Assembly (NCBI GenBank): GCA_946885925.1
Contig: CAMPHP010000082.1
Location: 1-9,083, forward strand
Direction: 5' to 3'
Origin: an uncultured Litorilinea sp.
GTDB taxonomy: Bacteria; Chloroflexota; Anaerolineae; Caldilineales; Caldilineaceae
Length of the DNA stretch: 9,083 nt
Positions 1 through 7,710 of the stretch are shown piece by piece (position 1 is the stretch's first letter; every line of letters starts with the position of its first letter). The notes beneath the pieces were generated by a model. That model was not told the origin of the DNA. It did no database searches and saw only the letters and a list, made by a program, of their open reading frames with translations. Position numbers and translations under genes: made by a program.

Positions 1-114
1 AATGCCAACTAAGGGAAATGATTGCAGCATGACAGAAGAAAGTAGCCATGTGCGTTAGCGTAACCACATCAAATGAGTCATTTGCAAAGAACTTTTTGCT
101 AGAACAACGAGATT

Positions 115-1329
115 ATGTCTACCCAATTTGATGTCCTGAACGATATAGAGCAACTATTTGACCATGTGCCCGATCGGCGGCACAGCGACAGTACTAAATG
201 GAACTTTTACGACAAAGATGTTTTGCCGCTCTGGGTGGCGGATATGGACTTTGCCTCACCCAAAGCTGTTATCGACGCATTGCATCAACGAGTTGACCAC
301 GGCATCTTTGGCTATGGACAAGAGCCGCCTCGCCTGCGCGAACTTATCTGCGCCCGCATGGAAAATATCGCGGGATGGCATATTACACCTGAACAAATTA
401 TCTTCTTGCCGGGGCTTGTTTGTGGCTTGAATGTGGTTGCTCGCGCCAGTGACGAACGGGGCAGCGACATCATGGTCAATACACCTATCTATCCTCCCTT
501 CCTCTCCGCCCCTGTCAACCAAGAACGCACCGTCACCGCTGTACCGCTAGCCTCAAGCCACCGCACTGATAGCCGGGGACGCACTTCCCTCTATTACGAG
601 ATGGACTTTGGGGCCATGCAAAGTGCTATCCAACCCAACACAAAACTATTTATGCTCTGTAACCCTCATAATCCGGTTGGGCGCGCCTACACGATTGCAG
701 AGCAAACGCAGTTAGCTGACTTCTGTCTGCGTAACAATCTTGACATTTGTTCCGACGAAATCCATAGCGATCTGCTGCTAGGAGGGACCAAGCATCACCC
801 GATTGCAGCACTTAGTCCCGAAATCGCCAACCGCACCATTACGCTGATGGCTCCCAGCAAAACCTTCAATATACCTGGGTTGGGCTGTAGTTTCGCCATT
901 ATTCCCAATGCCGACTTACGCCAGCGCGTACTCAGGGCGGCTACTGGCATTGTGCCCCATGTCAATGTGTTGGGATTTGTGGCGGCAACTGCTGCCTATG
1001 AACATGGCGATGCATGGCTTACAGCGTTAAAAAGCTATTTGACCAGCAACCGCGACCTGATCTTCGACTTTTTCAAGAGCAATCTACCGAGTGTGGAGTT
1101 GACGCTGCCCGAAGCGACCTATCTTGCGTGGCTCGACTTCCGCGCATATGGCATTGAGGACCCCTACAAGTTTTTTCTTGAGAACGCAAAAGTTGCCCTC
1201 AGTTCGGGAGCAGGTTTTGGGGAACCCGGAAAAGGCTTTGTCCGCTTGAACTTCGGTTGCTCCAAGATCACGTTGCAACAGGCGCTTAATCAAATGGCGA
1301 TGGCACTATCCAAGGTCACAGCCGCTTAG
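115..1329 (+). CDS. patB: PatB/MalY-type PLP-dependent C-S lyase (cystathionine beta-lyase-like aminotransferase)
   Basis: This is a fold-type I PLP enzyme of 404 aa, about the usual length for the MalY/PatB C-S lyase branch of class I/II aminotransferases. That branch cleaves L-cystathionine or cysteine conjugates to a thiol, pyruvate and ammonia in the cytoplasm. The N-terminal [10 protein letters not shown] and [10 protein letters not shown] (about 20-46) are typical of the branch. CNPHNPVG (182-189), DEIHSD with D214, and APSKTF with K249 are the cofactor-binding elements; K249 should form the Schiff base. R377 in FVRLNFG should bind the substrate carboxylate. ATG 115 is the first start after an in-frame TAG at 100-102, and its ribosome site is weak (no clear AGGAG). 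The family is clear, but the exact substrate (cystathionine, cysteine or a xenobiotic conjugate) cannot be read from the sequence. Its stop overlaps the stop of the convergent exporter gene. The 114 bp upstream hold only the possible tail of an earlier gene and no clear promoter. Confidence 0.9.
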   Translation: MSTQFDVLNDIEQLFDHVPDRRHSDSTKWNFYDKDVLPLWVADMDFASPKAVIDALHQRVDHGIFGYGQEPPRLRELICARMENIAGWHITPEQIIFLPGLVCGLNVVARASDERGSDIMVNTPIYPPFLSAPVNQERTVTAVPLASSHRTDSRGRTSLYYEMDFGAMQSAIQPNTKLFMLCNPHNPVGRAYTIAEQTQLADFCLRNNLDICSDEIHSDLLLGGTKHHPIAALSPEIANRTITLMAPSKTFNIPGLGCSFAIIPNADLRQRVLRAATGIVPHVNVLGFVAATAAYEHGDAWLTALKSYLTSNRDLIFDFFKSNLPSVELTLPEATYLAWLDFRAYGIEDPYKFFLENAKVALSSGAGFGEPGKGFVRLNFGCSKITLQQALNQMAMALSKVTAA

Positions 1330-2588
1330 TCGTCGCCAGCACTGCGCATGACCGCATCGAGCGTGGATGACGTTTGAGAGCGCGTACGCAGAACTTGGAG
1401 TGTAAACAGTACAATCAACACATAAACCAATGTTGTCGCCCCGAAGACGCCGCGCAGCCCAAACCAAATGGCTACCGCTGCGCCAATCATCGGGGCGACA
1501 CTTCGGGCGGCTGCGTTCACGCTCGTATCCAAGCCATAGGTCGCCCCTTGGTTTCCCGCAGGTGACCAGAGATTCATCAACGCCGATAAGGCTGGTATGA
1601 GTCCTCCAGCAGCAAAACCCTGTAGTCCCTGTAACAAAAGCAATTGCCACACACTCGTCACAAAAGCTTGCGGTGCATAGCATAATGCGGCAACCAACGC
1701 TGCGCCAATCATCACCTTGCTATGACCAATACGGTCGCCCAGCTTCCCCAGCCACATCCCACTCAACGCTGAAGTAAACGAAGCCAGTCCGATAATGAGA
1801 CCCGTAAGCGATGCGGCTCCCTGGGTGATACCCGTAATTTCCACGACAAAGAGCGCGACCATCGGCAAAATCATGGTCTGCCCCAGGCTGCGTAAAAAGT
1901 TTAAGGAATAGAGTCCACCCATCCCTGGTGCTTGCAAGAGGAGCCGGTAGGTAACAAACAATCCAGGTTGTGCAGTGCGCGGCGTAGATACAAAGTGCTC
2001 GTGTACCCATAGAAGTGTGCAGACCCCAGAGATTGCAAGCAGTGCCCCGGTGATCCAAAAGCTCTCACGGAAGCCAAAGGCATCGCCAAGCAAACCGCCG
2101 ATCACAGGACCGACAGCCACCCCCACTGCCCGCGAGGTGTTGAGAATGCCCATTGCCTCACCAATGCGCTCGCGCGGAGCCGATGCCGCCACCAGCGCAC
2201 TAGCGGCAGGCACGACGCCCGTCACGAAGCCCTGAATGGTGCGCAGGATCACCAACTGTTCGGCGTTTTGCACCAGCCCCATCAACACGAGCAATACCGC
2301 TCCCCCCAGCGTCGCACGCACAAGCATCACCTTACGCCCATAGCGGTCAGCATAGGCTCCCCAGATGGGCGCGGCGATCATCATTGTAACGGCCTGAGAG
2401 GAAAAGACCAGCCCAGTCCAAAATTCGACACTTCCGCCCGTAGCAATTCCAACTTCCTGAACATAGAGTGGCATAAACGGAAAAACAAGACTAAACCCGG
2501 CAGTTGAAAGGAGCTGAACTACCGTCAAAATATACAAGTTGCGTCGCCACAGTGGCATAGTTATTCGCACACTTTCCAGGTTGCTCAC
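1326..2588 (-). CDS. MdtG-like MFS drug exporter (DHA1-type drug:H+ antiporter)
   Basis: This is a 420-aa integral membrane protein with about twelve hydrophobic segments, the normal size for a 12-helix MFS carrier. The loop after TM2 carries motif [11 protein letters not shown] (77-86), and its echo [10 protein letters not shown] lies at 281-290. Motif B is around R116 (RTIQGFVTG). Motif [11 protein letters not shown] (156-165), is the antiporter signature. Together they indicate proton-driven export of small molecules. WRRNL near the N-terminus, [20 protein letters not shown] and GKLGDRIG resemble, from memory, E. coli MdtG, but the substrate is not predictable. The start is a GTG at 2588 without a clear Shine-Dalgarno site; ATG at 2558 (residue 11) is an alternative that still keeps every helix. 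The gene lies 21 nt downstream of the CPBP protease gene and is probably translated from the same mRNA, which would offset the weak start. Confidence 0.87.
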   Translation of the reverse strand: MSNLESVRITMPLWRRNLYILTVVQLLSTAGFSLVFPFMPLYVQEVGIATGGSVEFWTGLVFSSQAVTMMIAAPIWGAYADRYGRKVMLVRATLGGAVLLVLMGLVQNAEQLVILRTIQGFVTGVVPAASALVAASAPRERIGEAMGILNTSRAVGVAVGPVIGGLLGDAFGFRESFWITGALLAISGVCTLLWVHEHFVSTPRTAQPGLFVTYRLLLQAPGMGGLYSLNFLRSLGQTMILPMVALFVVEITGITQGAASLTGLIIGLASFTSALSGMWLGKLGDRIGHSKVMIGAALVAALCYAPQAFVTSVWQLLLLQGLQGFAAGGLIPALSALMNLWSPAGNQGATYGLDTSVNAAARSVAPMIGAAVAIWFGLRGVFGATTLVYVLIVLFTLQVLRTRSQTSSTLDAVMRSAGDD

Positions 2589-2609
2589 TTTCAGGTTGGT
2601 TTCAAATTG

Positions 2610-3653
2610 CTAAATATCCAGCATCATCGTACCAAGATAAGCCAACAAGCCCAAGCTCATATTATAGACGGCATGGGTGATCATCGCGGTAGAGGTGTTA
2701 TAGCGTATCCTCAACCATCCTAGGACTAAGCCCAAGATAAAGACGATCAACGTTGAAAGCGTAATGCCATAATTACTATGCAGCACGGCAAAGAGCAGCG
2801 CCGTGAGCAACAGCCCAAAACGGGGCTGCACCGCGCCCCGGAACAAAGGCTCCTCACCCAAAGCCGCAGCAATCCCCAACGTGATAATCCCCAAAGGAGA
2901 CGTAAAGAGCGAGCCTAACAGCTCTTCCGTCAACCGTTCCACATCGGCACTGACACCCACGCCAAAAAGCGAACTCACATATTCGATCAATAACACTACC
3001 AGAACCAAACCCACCCCAGCGCCAATGCCGATCAGCCACTCGCGGCCACTGACAGCAACCACCCCCAACCGGACCAGCGCTTCACGCCAAGTTCGGCGGC
3101 TCAACCATCCCACACCCACCATCGCCAACAGCGCCGTAAGAATCTGCTGTACCCAGAGCATGAGCAGTGTGTTTCCTTCTGTTTCGCTGCTTGCCATTAG
3201 ATCCGCCAAGTTACCCAATCCAATGCCGAGCGTCACCATCAAATTGATCACAATCAACATCGTGAGTGACAGGGCAACGGCATCAAGCGGGCTTGCCGGA
3301 TCAATGGGCGTAAAGCGTGCAAAGATCCTTCGCACAGGAGGGAGCAACAAAATAATACCAACCAGCGATGGCAGCCACAGCCCCAGCGCTAGCAAGGGCA
3401 GCGATGCAAATGAAAACTCTCCCCCTAACCCTTCCAAAATCAACGGGTCAGTTGCCGTGATCAGTGCCGCAATCTGAAGCAACACGCCGGCAATGAACCC
3501 CAATCCATAAAGCACTATCACGCAAATATAAGCTACCCACGCCACTCCCTCATACGGCTGTCCCTTGCTGCGGCGATTCTCAGCCACGTTGGCAACCCAC
3601 ACAATGAAAAACAATGGCACAAACATAGTGACTAAACTTAGTGTCTCGCTCAT
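2610..3653 (-). CDS. CPBP family intramembrane glutamic protease (CAAX prenyl protease 2-like)
   Basis: This is a 347-aa polytopic membrane protein of about eight to ten hydrophobic segments. Its C-terminal third carries all three signatures of the CPBP/ABI (Rce1-like) family: EEPLFR (E267, E268, R272), FAVLH (F288...H292) and HAVYN (H327...N331). The two glutamates and the histidines form the active site in Rce1-type enzymes, so this copy looks catalytically intact. Bacterial members are linked to membrane-protein processing, peptide maturation and bacteriocin self-immunity. No partner peptide gene is visible here, so the substrate is unknown. The ATG at 3653 has GAGGG four nt upstream (3658-3662), a good ribosome site. 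The 200-residue N-terminal membrane region is longer than in minimal CPBP proteins and has no motif that I recognise. It is the first gene of a probable operon with the MFS exporter. Confidence 0.88.
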   Translation of the reverse strand: MSETLSLVTMFVPLFFIVWVANVAENRRSKGQPYEGVAWVAYICVIVLYGLGFIAGVLLQIAALITATDPLILEGLGGEFSFASLPLLALGLWLPSLVGIILLLPPVRRIFARFTPIDPASPLDAVALSLTMLIVINLMVTLGIGLGNLADLMASSETEGNTLLMLWVQQILTALLAMVGVGWLSRRTWREALVRLGVVAVSGREWLIGIGAGVGLVLVVLLIEYVSSLFGVGVSADVERLTEELLGSLFTSPLGIITLGIAAALGEEPLFRGAVQPRFGLLLTALLFAVLHSNYGITLSTLIVFILGLVLGWLRIRYNTSTAMITHAVYNMSLGLLAYLGTMMLDI

Positions 3654-3707
3654 GATTCCCTCATTGTCTCAATGATTGCAGTCATCCATGTATCCACGCC
3701 TTCTTGC

Positions 3708-3731
3708 CCAAATACAAGACCAAATACAAGA
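3708..3731. repeat. Perfect 12-bp tandem direct repeat (2 x CCAAATACAAGA)
   Basis: CCAAATACAAGA occurs at 3708-3719 and again immediately at 3720-3731 with no mismatch. The pair sits 55-78 bp upstream of the CPBP protease start and just before the -35 box of the putative ppk promoter. Two adjacent copies could form a regulator-binding site serving either direction. A chance or recent duplication is equally possible. Confidence 0.7.
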
Positions 3732-3732
3732 T

Positions 3733-3761
3733 TCGACAAAGCAATGGGGACGCCCTACAAT
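3733..3761 (+). promoter_or_regulatory. Putative sigma70-type promoter for ppk
   Basis: TCGACA (3733-3738; 5 of 6 to TTGACA) and TACAAT (3756-3761; 5 of 6 to TATAAT) are separated by exactly 17 bp. Transcription would start near 3768, leaving a leader of about 215 nt that contains the whole 15-bp repeat array before the ppk start codon. The prediction uses the E. coli consensus only. Confidence 0.45.
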
Positions 3762-3803
3762 ACTCTATAGACGCCCGCATAGGACTGAAACCGTCCGCGA
3801 CCT

Positions 3804-3832
3804 CTTATACGCTTTACAACTTAGTCTATAAA
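3804..3832 (-). promoter_or_regulatory. Possible minus-strand promoter for the protease/exporter operon
   Basis: On the minus strand, TTTATA (plus 3827-3832) and TATAAG (plus 3804-3809) are 17 bp apart. The -10 matches 5 of 6 and the -35 only 4 of 6. The AT-rich surroundings make chance matches likely, so this is a weak call. The -35 lies inside the first unit of the 15-bp repeat array. Confidence 0.22.
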
Positions 3833-3928
3833 GACCTTCTACTTAAAGATTTTCTGTAAGGACATTTTCTGTAAAGACATTTTCTGTAAAGGCAGAGTCT
3901 TTTCTATAAAGACTTTTGTATAAAGACT
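3822..3928 (+). repeat. Array of about seven 15-bp repeats upstream of ppk
   Basis: The core is three back-to-back units: TTTTCTGTAAGGACA (3850-3864), TTTTCTGTAAAGACA (3865-3879) and TTTTCTGTAAAGGCA (3880-3894). After a 5-bp insert come TTTTCTATAAAGAC (3900-3913) and TTTTGTATAAAGACT (3914-3928). Two looser copies precede the core: TAGTCTATAAAGACC (3822-3836) and TTCTACTTAAAGAT (3837-3850). The period is 14-15 bp and the TAAAGAC core is the most constant part. The array ends 56 bp before the ppk start. It could be a multi-site operator, a leader RNA element or simple slippage-derived repetition. Confidence 0.75.
3896..3914 (+). promoter_or_regulatory. Small perfect hairpin in the ppk leader
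   Basis: AGTCTTT (3896-3902) and AAAGACT (3908-3914) are perfect inverted arms of 7 bp with a 5-nt loop. A second smaller one, GTCT/AGAC, lies at 3824-3835. The arms are AT-rich and no T-run follows, so this does not look like an intrinsic terminator. A dyad operator is an alternative reading. Confidence 0.4.
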
Positions 3929-3984
3929 TAAAGTGTGACTCCTAGATATTGCTGAGTTTTTATTTCTTGTTCAAAGGATGAATT

Positions 3985-6267
3985 ATGTCACCTACGAACG
4001 GCATCTCCACTACACGATCTATCGCAACTGCGCCTGAGACCCGGGAAATCGATACCGGGGCAACCAGCACCCAAGCAGTTGCTGCTCTTCTTGCGAATGA
4101 AAGCACCAGCGTTATCCAGCCGCGCACGCATGTCTATGTTCCCGATCTGGACCTGGCTTCGCTTTCATTGGATGAATTGAGCAACTCCGAAATCGTCTAC
4201 AATCGCGAGTTGAATTGGCTGGACTTTAACTGGCGTGTCCTCAACGAGGCAATGGATTCGCGAACACCTTTGCTAGAGCGGCTCAAGTTTATCGCCATCA
4301 CCGCTGGCAATCTAGATGAATTCTTTCGCAAGCGTGTGGGCGGTCTCAAGCGCCAAAAGGCTGCTGGCATCGCCCATCTAACTTTGCCTGGGCTTACCCC
4401 CGACTATCAACTGCAACTAATCTCCAAAGCTGTGCGCCCCATGATCGAAGCGCAGAGCAATTGTCTCTCTCAGGAAATATTGCCCCAACTGGCGGAATAC
4501 GGTCTCCGTATCTTTAACTATGCAGAGCTAGACTTCGACCAGCAACAATGGCTGCGTGCCTACTATCTGCGCGAGGTCTACCCAATCTTGACCCCGCTTG
4601 CTGTTGACCCTGGGCATCCCTTTCCATTTCTGAGCAACCTGAGCTTGAGTCTAGGTGTCTTTCTGCGTGACCCCGTGACCGACGAAACACAGTTCGCGCG
4701 TGTCAAAGTGCCACAGAATCGCTCTCGATGGGTGCACCTCGATAATCCCTTGCACATTGTGCCCCTAGAGCAGGTCATGATCCATAATCTAGACACGCTT
4801 TTCAGCGGTATGGACATCCTCGCAGCCTATCCCTTCCGTATTACACGCAACGCAGACATTGCGCGCAACGAGGAAGAGGCCGATGATCTGCTCGAACTCA
4901 TTAGTGAAGAGCTACGCGAGCAGCGCTTTGCAGAAGTGGTGCGGCTTGAAATCGATTCTGCCATGCCACCCGAAATGTCGACCATCCTCCAACATGAACT
5001 CAACTTGGAGCAAAACGACATCTATCCTGTGGATGGATTGTTGCGGCTGGTAGACCTTTTCCCGCTGGCGGAGACCAACCTGCCCCACCTGAAATATGAA
5101 CCGTGGACACCTATGGCACATCCACGCTTGGCAGGGCTCGATAGACAATCGCGCACTGGCGACCTCTTCTCCATTATTCGCCAGGGCGATATCCTTGTCC
5201 ATCATCCCTATCACAGTTTCACTGCCAGCACCCAACTTTTTATCGAAGCAGCAGCGCGCGACCCCCAAGTTGTCGCCATCAAGCAGACCCTCTATCGGAC
5301 CAGCGCAGATTCTCCCGTGGTCAGTGCGCTAACGCACGCCGCCGAACGAGGCAAACAGGTCGCAGTCCTAGTAGAGGTCAAAGCGCGCTTTGACGAGGCA
5401 CAAAATATCGAGTGGGCACGCGCGCTCGAAAATGCAGGCTGCCATGTGGCCTATGGGTTGGTCGGTCTTAAAACCCATTCCAAGCTCTCCCTGGTTATCC
5501 GCGATGAAGAAGATGGGCTTCGCGCCTATTTCCACATTGGCACGGGTAATTATAATCCCAAGACAGCATCGCTCTACACCGATATTGGTCTCTTTAGCTG
5601 CAACCCGGACATTGGGGCTGACATCATGGATGTCTTTAACTTCCTCACAGGCTACAGCCGCCAGACCCAATATCGCAAACTGCTGGTTGCCCCCGTCAAC
5701 ATGCGTCAGCGCTTTTCCGAGCTAATCGACACCGAAATCGTCAATGCTCTGAGGGGGCAGCCAGCCGGTATCATCGCCAAGATGAACGGTTTAGAAGACC
5801 AGGTGCTTATCCACAAACTCTATGAGGCAAGCCAAGCGGGCGTTCCCATTGACCTGATCGTGCGGGGCAATTGCCGTCTCCGCCCTGGGCTCCCAGGCAT
5901 CAGCGAAAATATCCGCGTCATCAGCATCATCGGTCGCTTCTTGGAGCACTCGCGCATCTGGTGCTTTACGAATGGCGGTGAACCCCGCTACTTCATTGGC
6001 AGCGCAGACTGGATGCGCCGCAATCTCTCCAATCGTGTCGAAGCGGTTGTGCCCATCGAAGAACCCAGATTGCAGGAGCAACTGGCCTACATTCTCAACG
6101 TCTCACTCCACGATGAACGTCAAGCCTGGGAGATGCTGCCCGACGGGCGCTATCGCCAGCGTCGTCCTCGCCCCGACGATACGAGTAGTCCTGTGGCAAT
6201 GGGTACCCATGCTTGGCTCATGCGCCATACCCGCCACACCGCGGCGCAATTGGTTGAAGATGATTAA
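3985..6267 (+). CDS. ppk1: Polyphosphate kinase 1
   Basis: PPK1 reversibly transfers the ATP gamma-phosphate onto inorganic polyphosphate. It is membrane-associated in E. coli and forms the cell's phosphate and energy store. This 760-aa protein shows the full set of domains. The N domain starts at [17 protein letters not shown] (73-89) with [12 protein letters not shown] (109-120). The head domain follows, and then two phospholipase-D-like C domains. H498 in LKTHSK corresponds to the phosphorylated E. coli H435, and H655 in LEHSR to H592. IKQTLYRTS (432-440), HIGTGNYNP (517-525) and [11 protein letters not shown] (670-680) are other strongly conserved stretches. About 65-70 residues before the N domain are polar, Thr/Ser/Ala-rich and probably disordered, absent from the 688-aa E. 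coli enzyme. The start is supported by AAGGA (3974-3978), six nt upstream of ATG. The gene stands alone, with no ppx beside it. A repeat-rich leader precedes it and a hairpin follows it. Confidence 0.96.
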   Translation: MSPTNGISTTRSIATAPETREIDTGATSTQAVAALLANESTSVIQPRTHVYVPDLDLASLSLDELSNSEIVYNRELNWLDFNWRVLNEAMDSRTPLLERLKFIAITAGNLDEFFRKRVGGLKRQKAAGIAHLTLPGLTPDYQLQLISKAVRPMIEAQSNCLSQEILPQLAEYGLRIFNYAELDFDQQQWLRAYYLREVYPILTPLAVDPGHPFPFLSNLSLSLGVFLRDPVTDETQFARVKVPQNRSRWVHLDNPLHIVPLEQVMIHNLDTLFSGMDILAAYPFRITRNADIARNEEEADDLLELISEELREQRFAEVVRLEIDSAMPPEMSTILQHELNLEQNDIYPVDGLLRLVDLFPLAETNLPHLKYEPWTPMAHPRLAGLDRQSRTGDLFSIIRQGDILVHHPYHSFTASTQLFIEAAARDPQVVAIKQTLYRTSADSPVVSALTHAAERGKQVAVLVEVKARFDEAQNIEWARALENAGCHVAYGLVGLKTHSKLSLVIRDEEDGLRAYFHIGTGNYNPKTASLYTDIGLFSCNPDIGADIMDVFNFLTGYSRQTQYRKLLVAPVNMRQRFSELIDTEIVNALRGQPAGIIAKMNGLEDQVLIHKLYEASQAGVPIDLIVRGNCRLRPGLPGISENIRVISIIGRFLEHSRIWCFTNGGEPRYFIGSADWMRRNLSNRVEAVVPIEEPRLQEQLAYILNVSLHDERQAWEMLPDGRYRQRRPRPDDTSSPVAMGTHAWLMRHTRHTAAQLVEDD

Positions 6268-6367
6268 GCTGTACCTGGCAGAGTTGCACGATACCGAGTT
6301 TCCACGAAGCACCTAGAACTCAGTCGCAGGCCCAAGCACTGGTACACTTGAAAACATGCTATGAAAC

Positions 6368-6402
6368 AGACGACCGGCGTTTAAGATATACGCCGGTCGT
6401 CT
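6368..6402. terminator. Bidirectional hairpin terminator between ppk and mdh
   Basis: AGACGACCGGCGT (6368-6380) and ACGCCGGTCGTCT (6390-6402) are perfect 13-bp inverted arms around a 9-nt loop. The hairpin lies between two convergent genes, about 100 bp after the ppk stop and 40 bp from the mdh stop, and is GC-rich enough to be very stable. The T-run is poor on both sides (TTCGCGTTAAATCATTTT on plus; GTTTCATAGCATGTTTTC on minus). It may therefore act as a weak, Rho-assisted or mRNA-stabilising structure rather than a textbook intrinsic terminator. Confidence 0.72.
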
Positions 6403-6441
6403 TCGCGTTAAATCATTTTGCAGGGAGTGGCGTCTCGTCGC

Positions 6442-7425
6442 TTAAGCAATGATCGCGCTAACAGCATCTCGCTCTTCCACCAATTCCTGCGCGGTGATGG
6501 CAATCATCTGGCGGTCAAAATCGCTTAGCGACAAACCCTCTACAATTTGATATTGACCATTCTGGATTGTCACAGGATAGCTAAAAATCACCCCTTCAGG
6601 CGATCCATAGGCCCCAGTGCTGGGAACTGCCATACTTACCCAGTCGCCAGCGCTTGTGCCATGATACCAACTTTGCACATGGTTAATGGCGGCATTGGCG
6701 GCGCTCGCAGCACTACTTTGACCACGCGCTTCGATAATCGCAGCACCACGCTTTTGCACCGTGGGAATAAAGACCTCGCGAATCCACTTGTCATCGCCGA
6801 TCACCTCTGGGGCAGGCTTGCCCCCAATCTCGGCATGATAGGCATCAGGATATTGGGTCGCGCTGTGGTTGCCCCAAATCGTCACCTTCTTCACCTGCGT
6901 CACTGGCACCCCAGCTTTCTTCGCCAGCTGTGTCAACGCCCGATTATGATCCAGCCGGGTCATGGCTGTAAATCGCTCCTTGGGTACGTCCGGCGCACTT
7001 CTCATAGCAATCAAACAATTGGTATTGGCAGGGTTGCCAACGACCAGCACGCGCACATCGGATGCGGCCACCTTGTTAATCGCCTCGCCTTGGGGCTTGA
7101 AAATCGCGCCATTGGCCTCCAGCAGATCCTTGCGTTCCATTCCCTTACCGCGCGGTCGTGCGCCAATCAACAAAGCCCAGTTAACACCATCAAAGGCTTG
7201 CGTAGCACTATCACTCAAAACCATGCCCTGCAACAGCGGAAAGGCACAGTCCTCCAATTCCATCGCCACCCCTTCCAGTGCCTTCATCGCTGGCGTAATC
7301 TCCAGCATGTGCAGGATGATAGGTTGGTCGGGACCAAATAAATCCCCGTTGGCAATCCGAAAAGCAATAGCATAGCCAATATTCCCTGCCGCACCAGTAA
7401 TCGCAACGCGAATCGGTGAAGTCAT
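6442..7425 (-). CDS. mdh: Malate dehydrogenase, NAD-dependent, cytosolic/Thermus type
   Basis: This enzyme reversibly oxidises malate to oxaloacetate with NAD+, the closing step of the TCA cycle, in the cytoplasm. The 327-aa product matches the length and sequence pattern of the Thermus/cytosolic MDH group, not the LDH-like MDH group of about 310 aa. GAAGNIG (11-17) binds the dinucleotide. E42 in LEI follows beta-2 and fits NAD rather than NADP preference. R92, R98 and R162 should bind the substrate, and D159 (RLDHNR) with H187 (GNHSAT) form the proton relay. The start is taken at 7425, not at the in-frame upstream ATG at 7512: AGGAGGT (7432-7438) lies six nt before it, [14 protein letters not shown] is where the family begins, and the 29 extra residues have no family match. 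I found no convincing promoter. The gene is single and convergent with ppk. Confidence 0.95.
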   Translation of the reverse strand: MTSPIRVAITGAAGNIGYAIAFRIANGDLFGPDQPIILHMLEITPAMKALEGVAMELEDCAFPLLQGMVLSDSATQAFDGVNWALLIGARPRGKGMERKDLLEANGAIFKPQGEAINKVAASDVRVLVVGNPANTNCLIAMRSAPDVPKERFTAMTRLDHNRALTQLAKKAGVPVTQVKKVTIWGNHSATQYPDAYHAEIGGKPAPEVIGDDKWIREVFIPTVQKRGAAIIEARGQSSAASAANAAINHVQSWYHGTSAGDWVSMAVPSTGAYGSPEGVIFSYPVTIQNGQYQIVEGLSLSDFDRQMIAITAQELVEERDAVSAIIA

Positions 7426-7431
7426 TAGCGA

Positions 7432-7438
7432 ACCTCCT
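7432..7438 (-). promoter_or_regulatory. Strong ribosome-binding site fixing the mdh start
   Basis: On the minus strand AGGAGGT lies six nt upstream of ATG 7425. It is the strongest Shine-Dalgarno match in the window and decides against the longer frame opening at 7512. Confidence 0.85.
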
Positions 7439-7504
7439 GACATTATTGTTTCATATAAACGTTTAAGGTATAACTTAGATACAACTTGTAGCAGACCCCA
7501 GCAT

Positions 7505-7533
7505 GCTAACAAACGACCACGCTAACAAATGAC
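7505..7533. repeat. Imperfect 13-bp direct repeat in the mdh/propeller spacer
   Basis: GCTAACAAACGAC (7505-7517) and GCTAACAAATGAC (7521-7533) differ at one base and are offset by 16 bp. They lie 80-108 bp upstream of the mdh start and about 40 bp before the -35 of the propeller gene promoter. An operator pair is possible but unproven. Confidence 0.45.
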
Positions 7534-7572
7534 AATGAAAGAGAATTTGATTGGGTACAGTTCATGCCCAAT

Positions 7573-7601
7573 TTGGCGCTTGTAGCCCTGACTGGTATAA
7601 G
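7573..7601 (+). promoter_or_regulatory. Putative extended -10 promoter of the propeller protein gene
   Basis: TTGGCG (7573-7578; 4 of 6) and TATAAG (7596-7601; 5 of 6) are separated by 17 bp. TG at 7593-7594 gives an extended -10 (TGGTATAAG). The start site would be near 7608, leaving a leader of about 100 nt before ATG 7711. Confidence 0.45.
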
Positions 7602-7710
7602 TTGGTTGATCCAATCTTCTTAAGGATACCCCCAGTAGGAAAAATGCTCAAAAGTATCTGCACAGGACATAGAAGATATGGCCCTGTCAATACACAAGGA
7701 GACTAAATGT

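Larger units (their letters stand above)
3654..3984. other. 331-bp divergent intergenic region with repeats and promoters
   Basis: This gene-free stretch separates the minus-strand protease/exporter operon from ppk. Its left part has a perfect 12-bp tandem duplication (3708-3731), directly followed by a plus-strand sigma70-like promoter (3733-3761). Its right half is AT-rich and is largely an array of 15-bp units (3822-3928) with small hairpins inside. I found no open reading frame with a ribosome site, no tRNA and no recognisable riboswitch fold. Confidence 0.7.

Noticed and set aside
2..58. Short open frame ending in TAG at 56-58, with an internal ATG at 29
   Set aside because: It could be the tail of a gene to the left, but a second frame ending at 32 is equally possible and neither can be supported from so few codons.
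2803..3477. 224-aa plus-strand ORF
   Set aside because: It lies antisense to the CPBP protease, is rich in Ser/Pro/Asn as expected for the reverse of a hydrophobic gene, and has no ribosome site or recognisable domain.
3822..3928. CRISPR array
   Set aside because: The units are 15 bp, contiguous and without variable spacers, and there are no cas genes.
6547..7341. 264-aa plus-strand ORF
   Set aside because: It is fully antisense to the well-supported mdh gene; its composition (His, Arg, Leu-rich) is that of a shadow frame.
7426..7512. 29-residue N-terminal extension of malate dehydrogenase from ATG 7512
   Set aside because: AGGAGGT directly before ATG 7425 and the family's usual N-terminus fix the shorter start.
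7678..7710. Earlier ATG of the propeller protein
   Set aside because: It has no good ribosome site and would put 11 residues, including a Cys, in front of a normal signal peptide; AAGGAG precedes ATG 7711.
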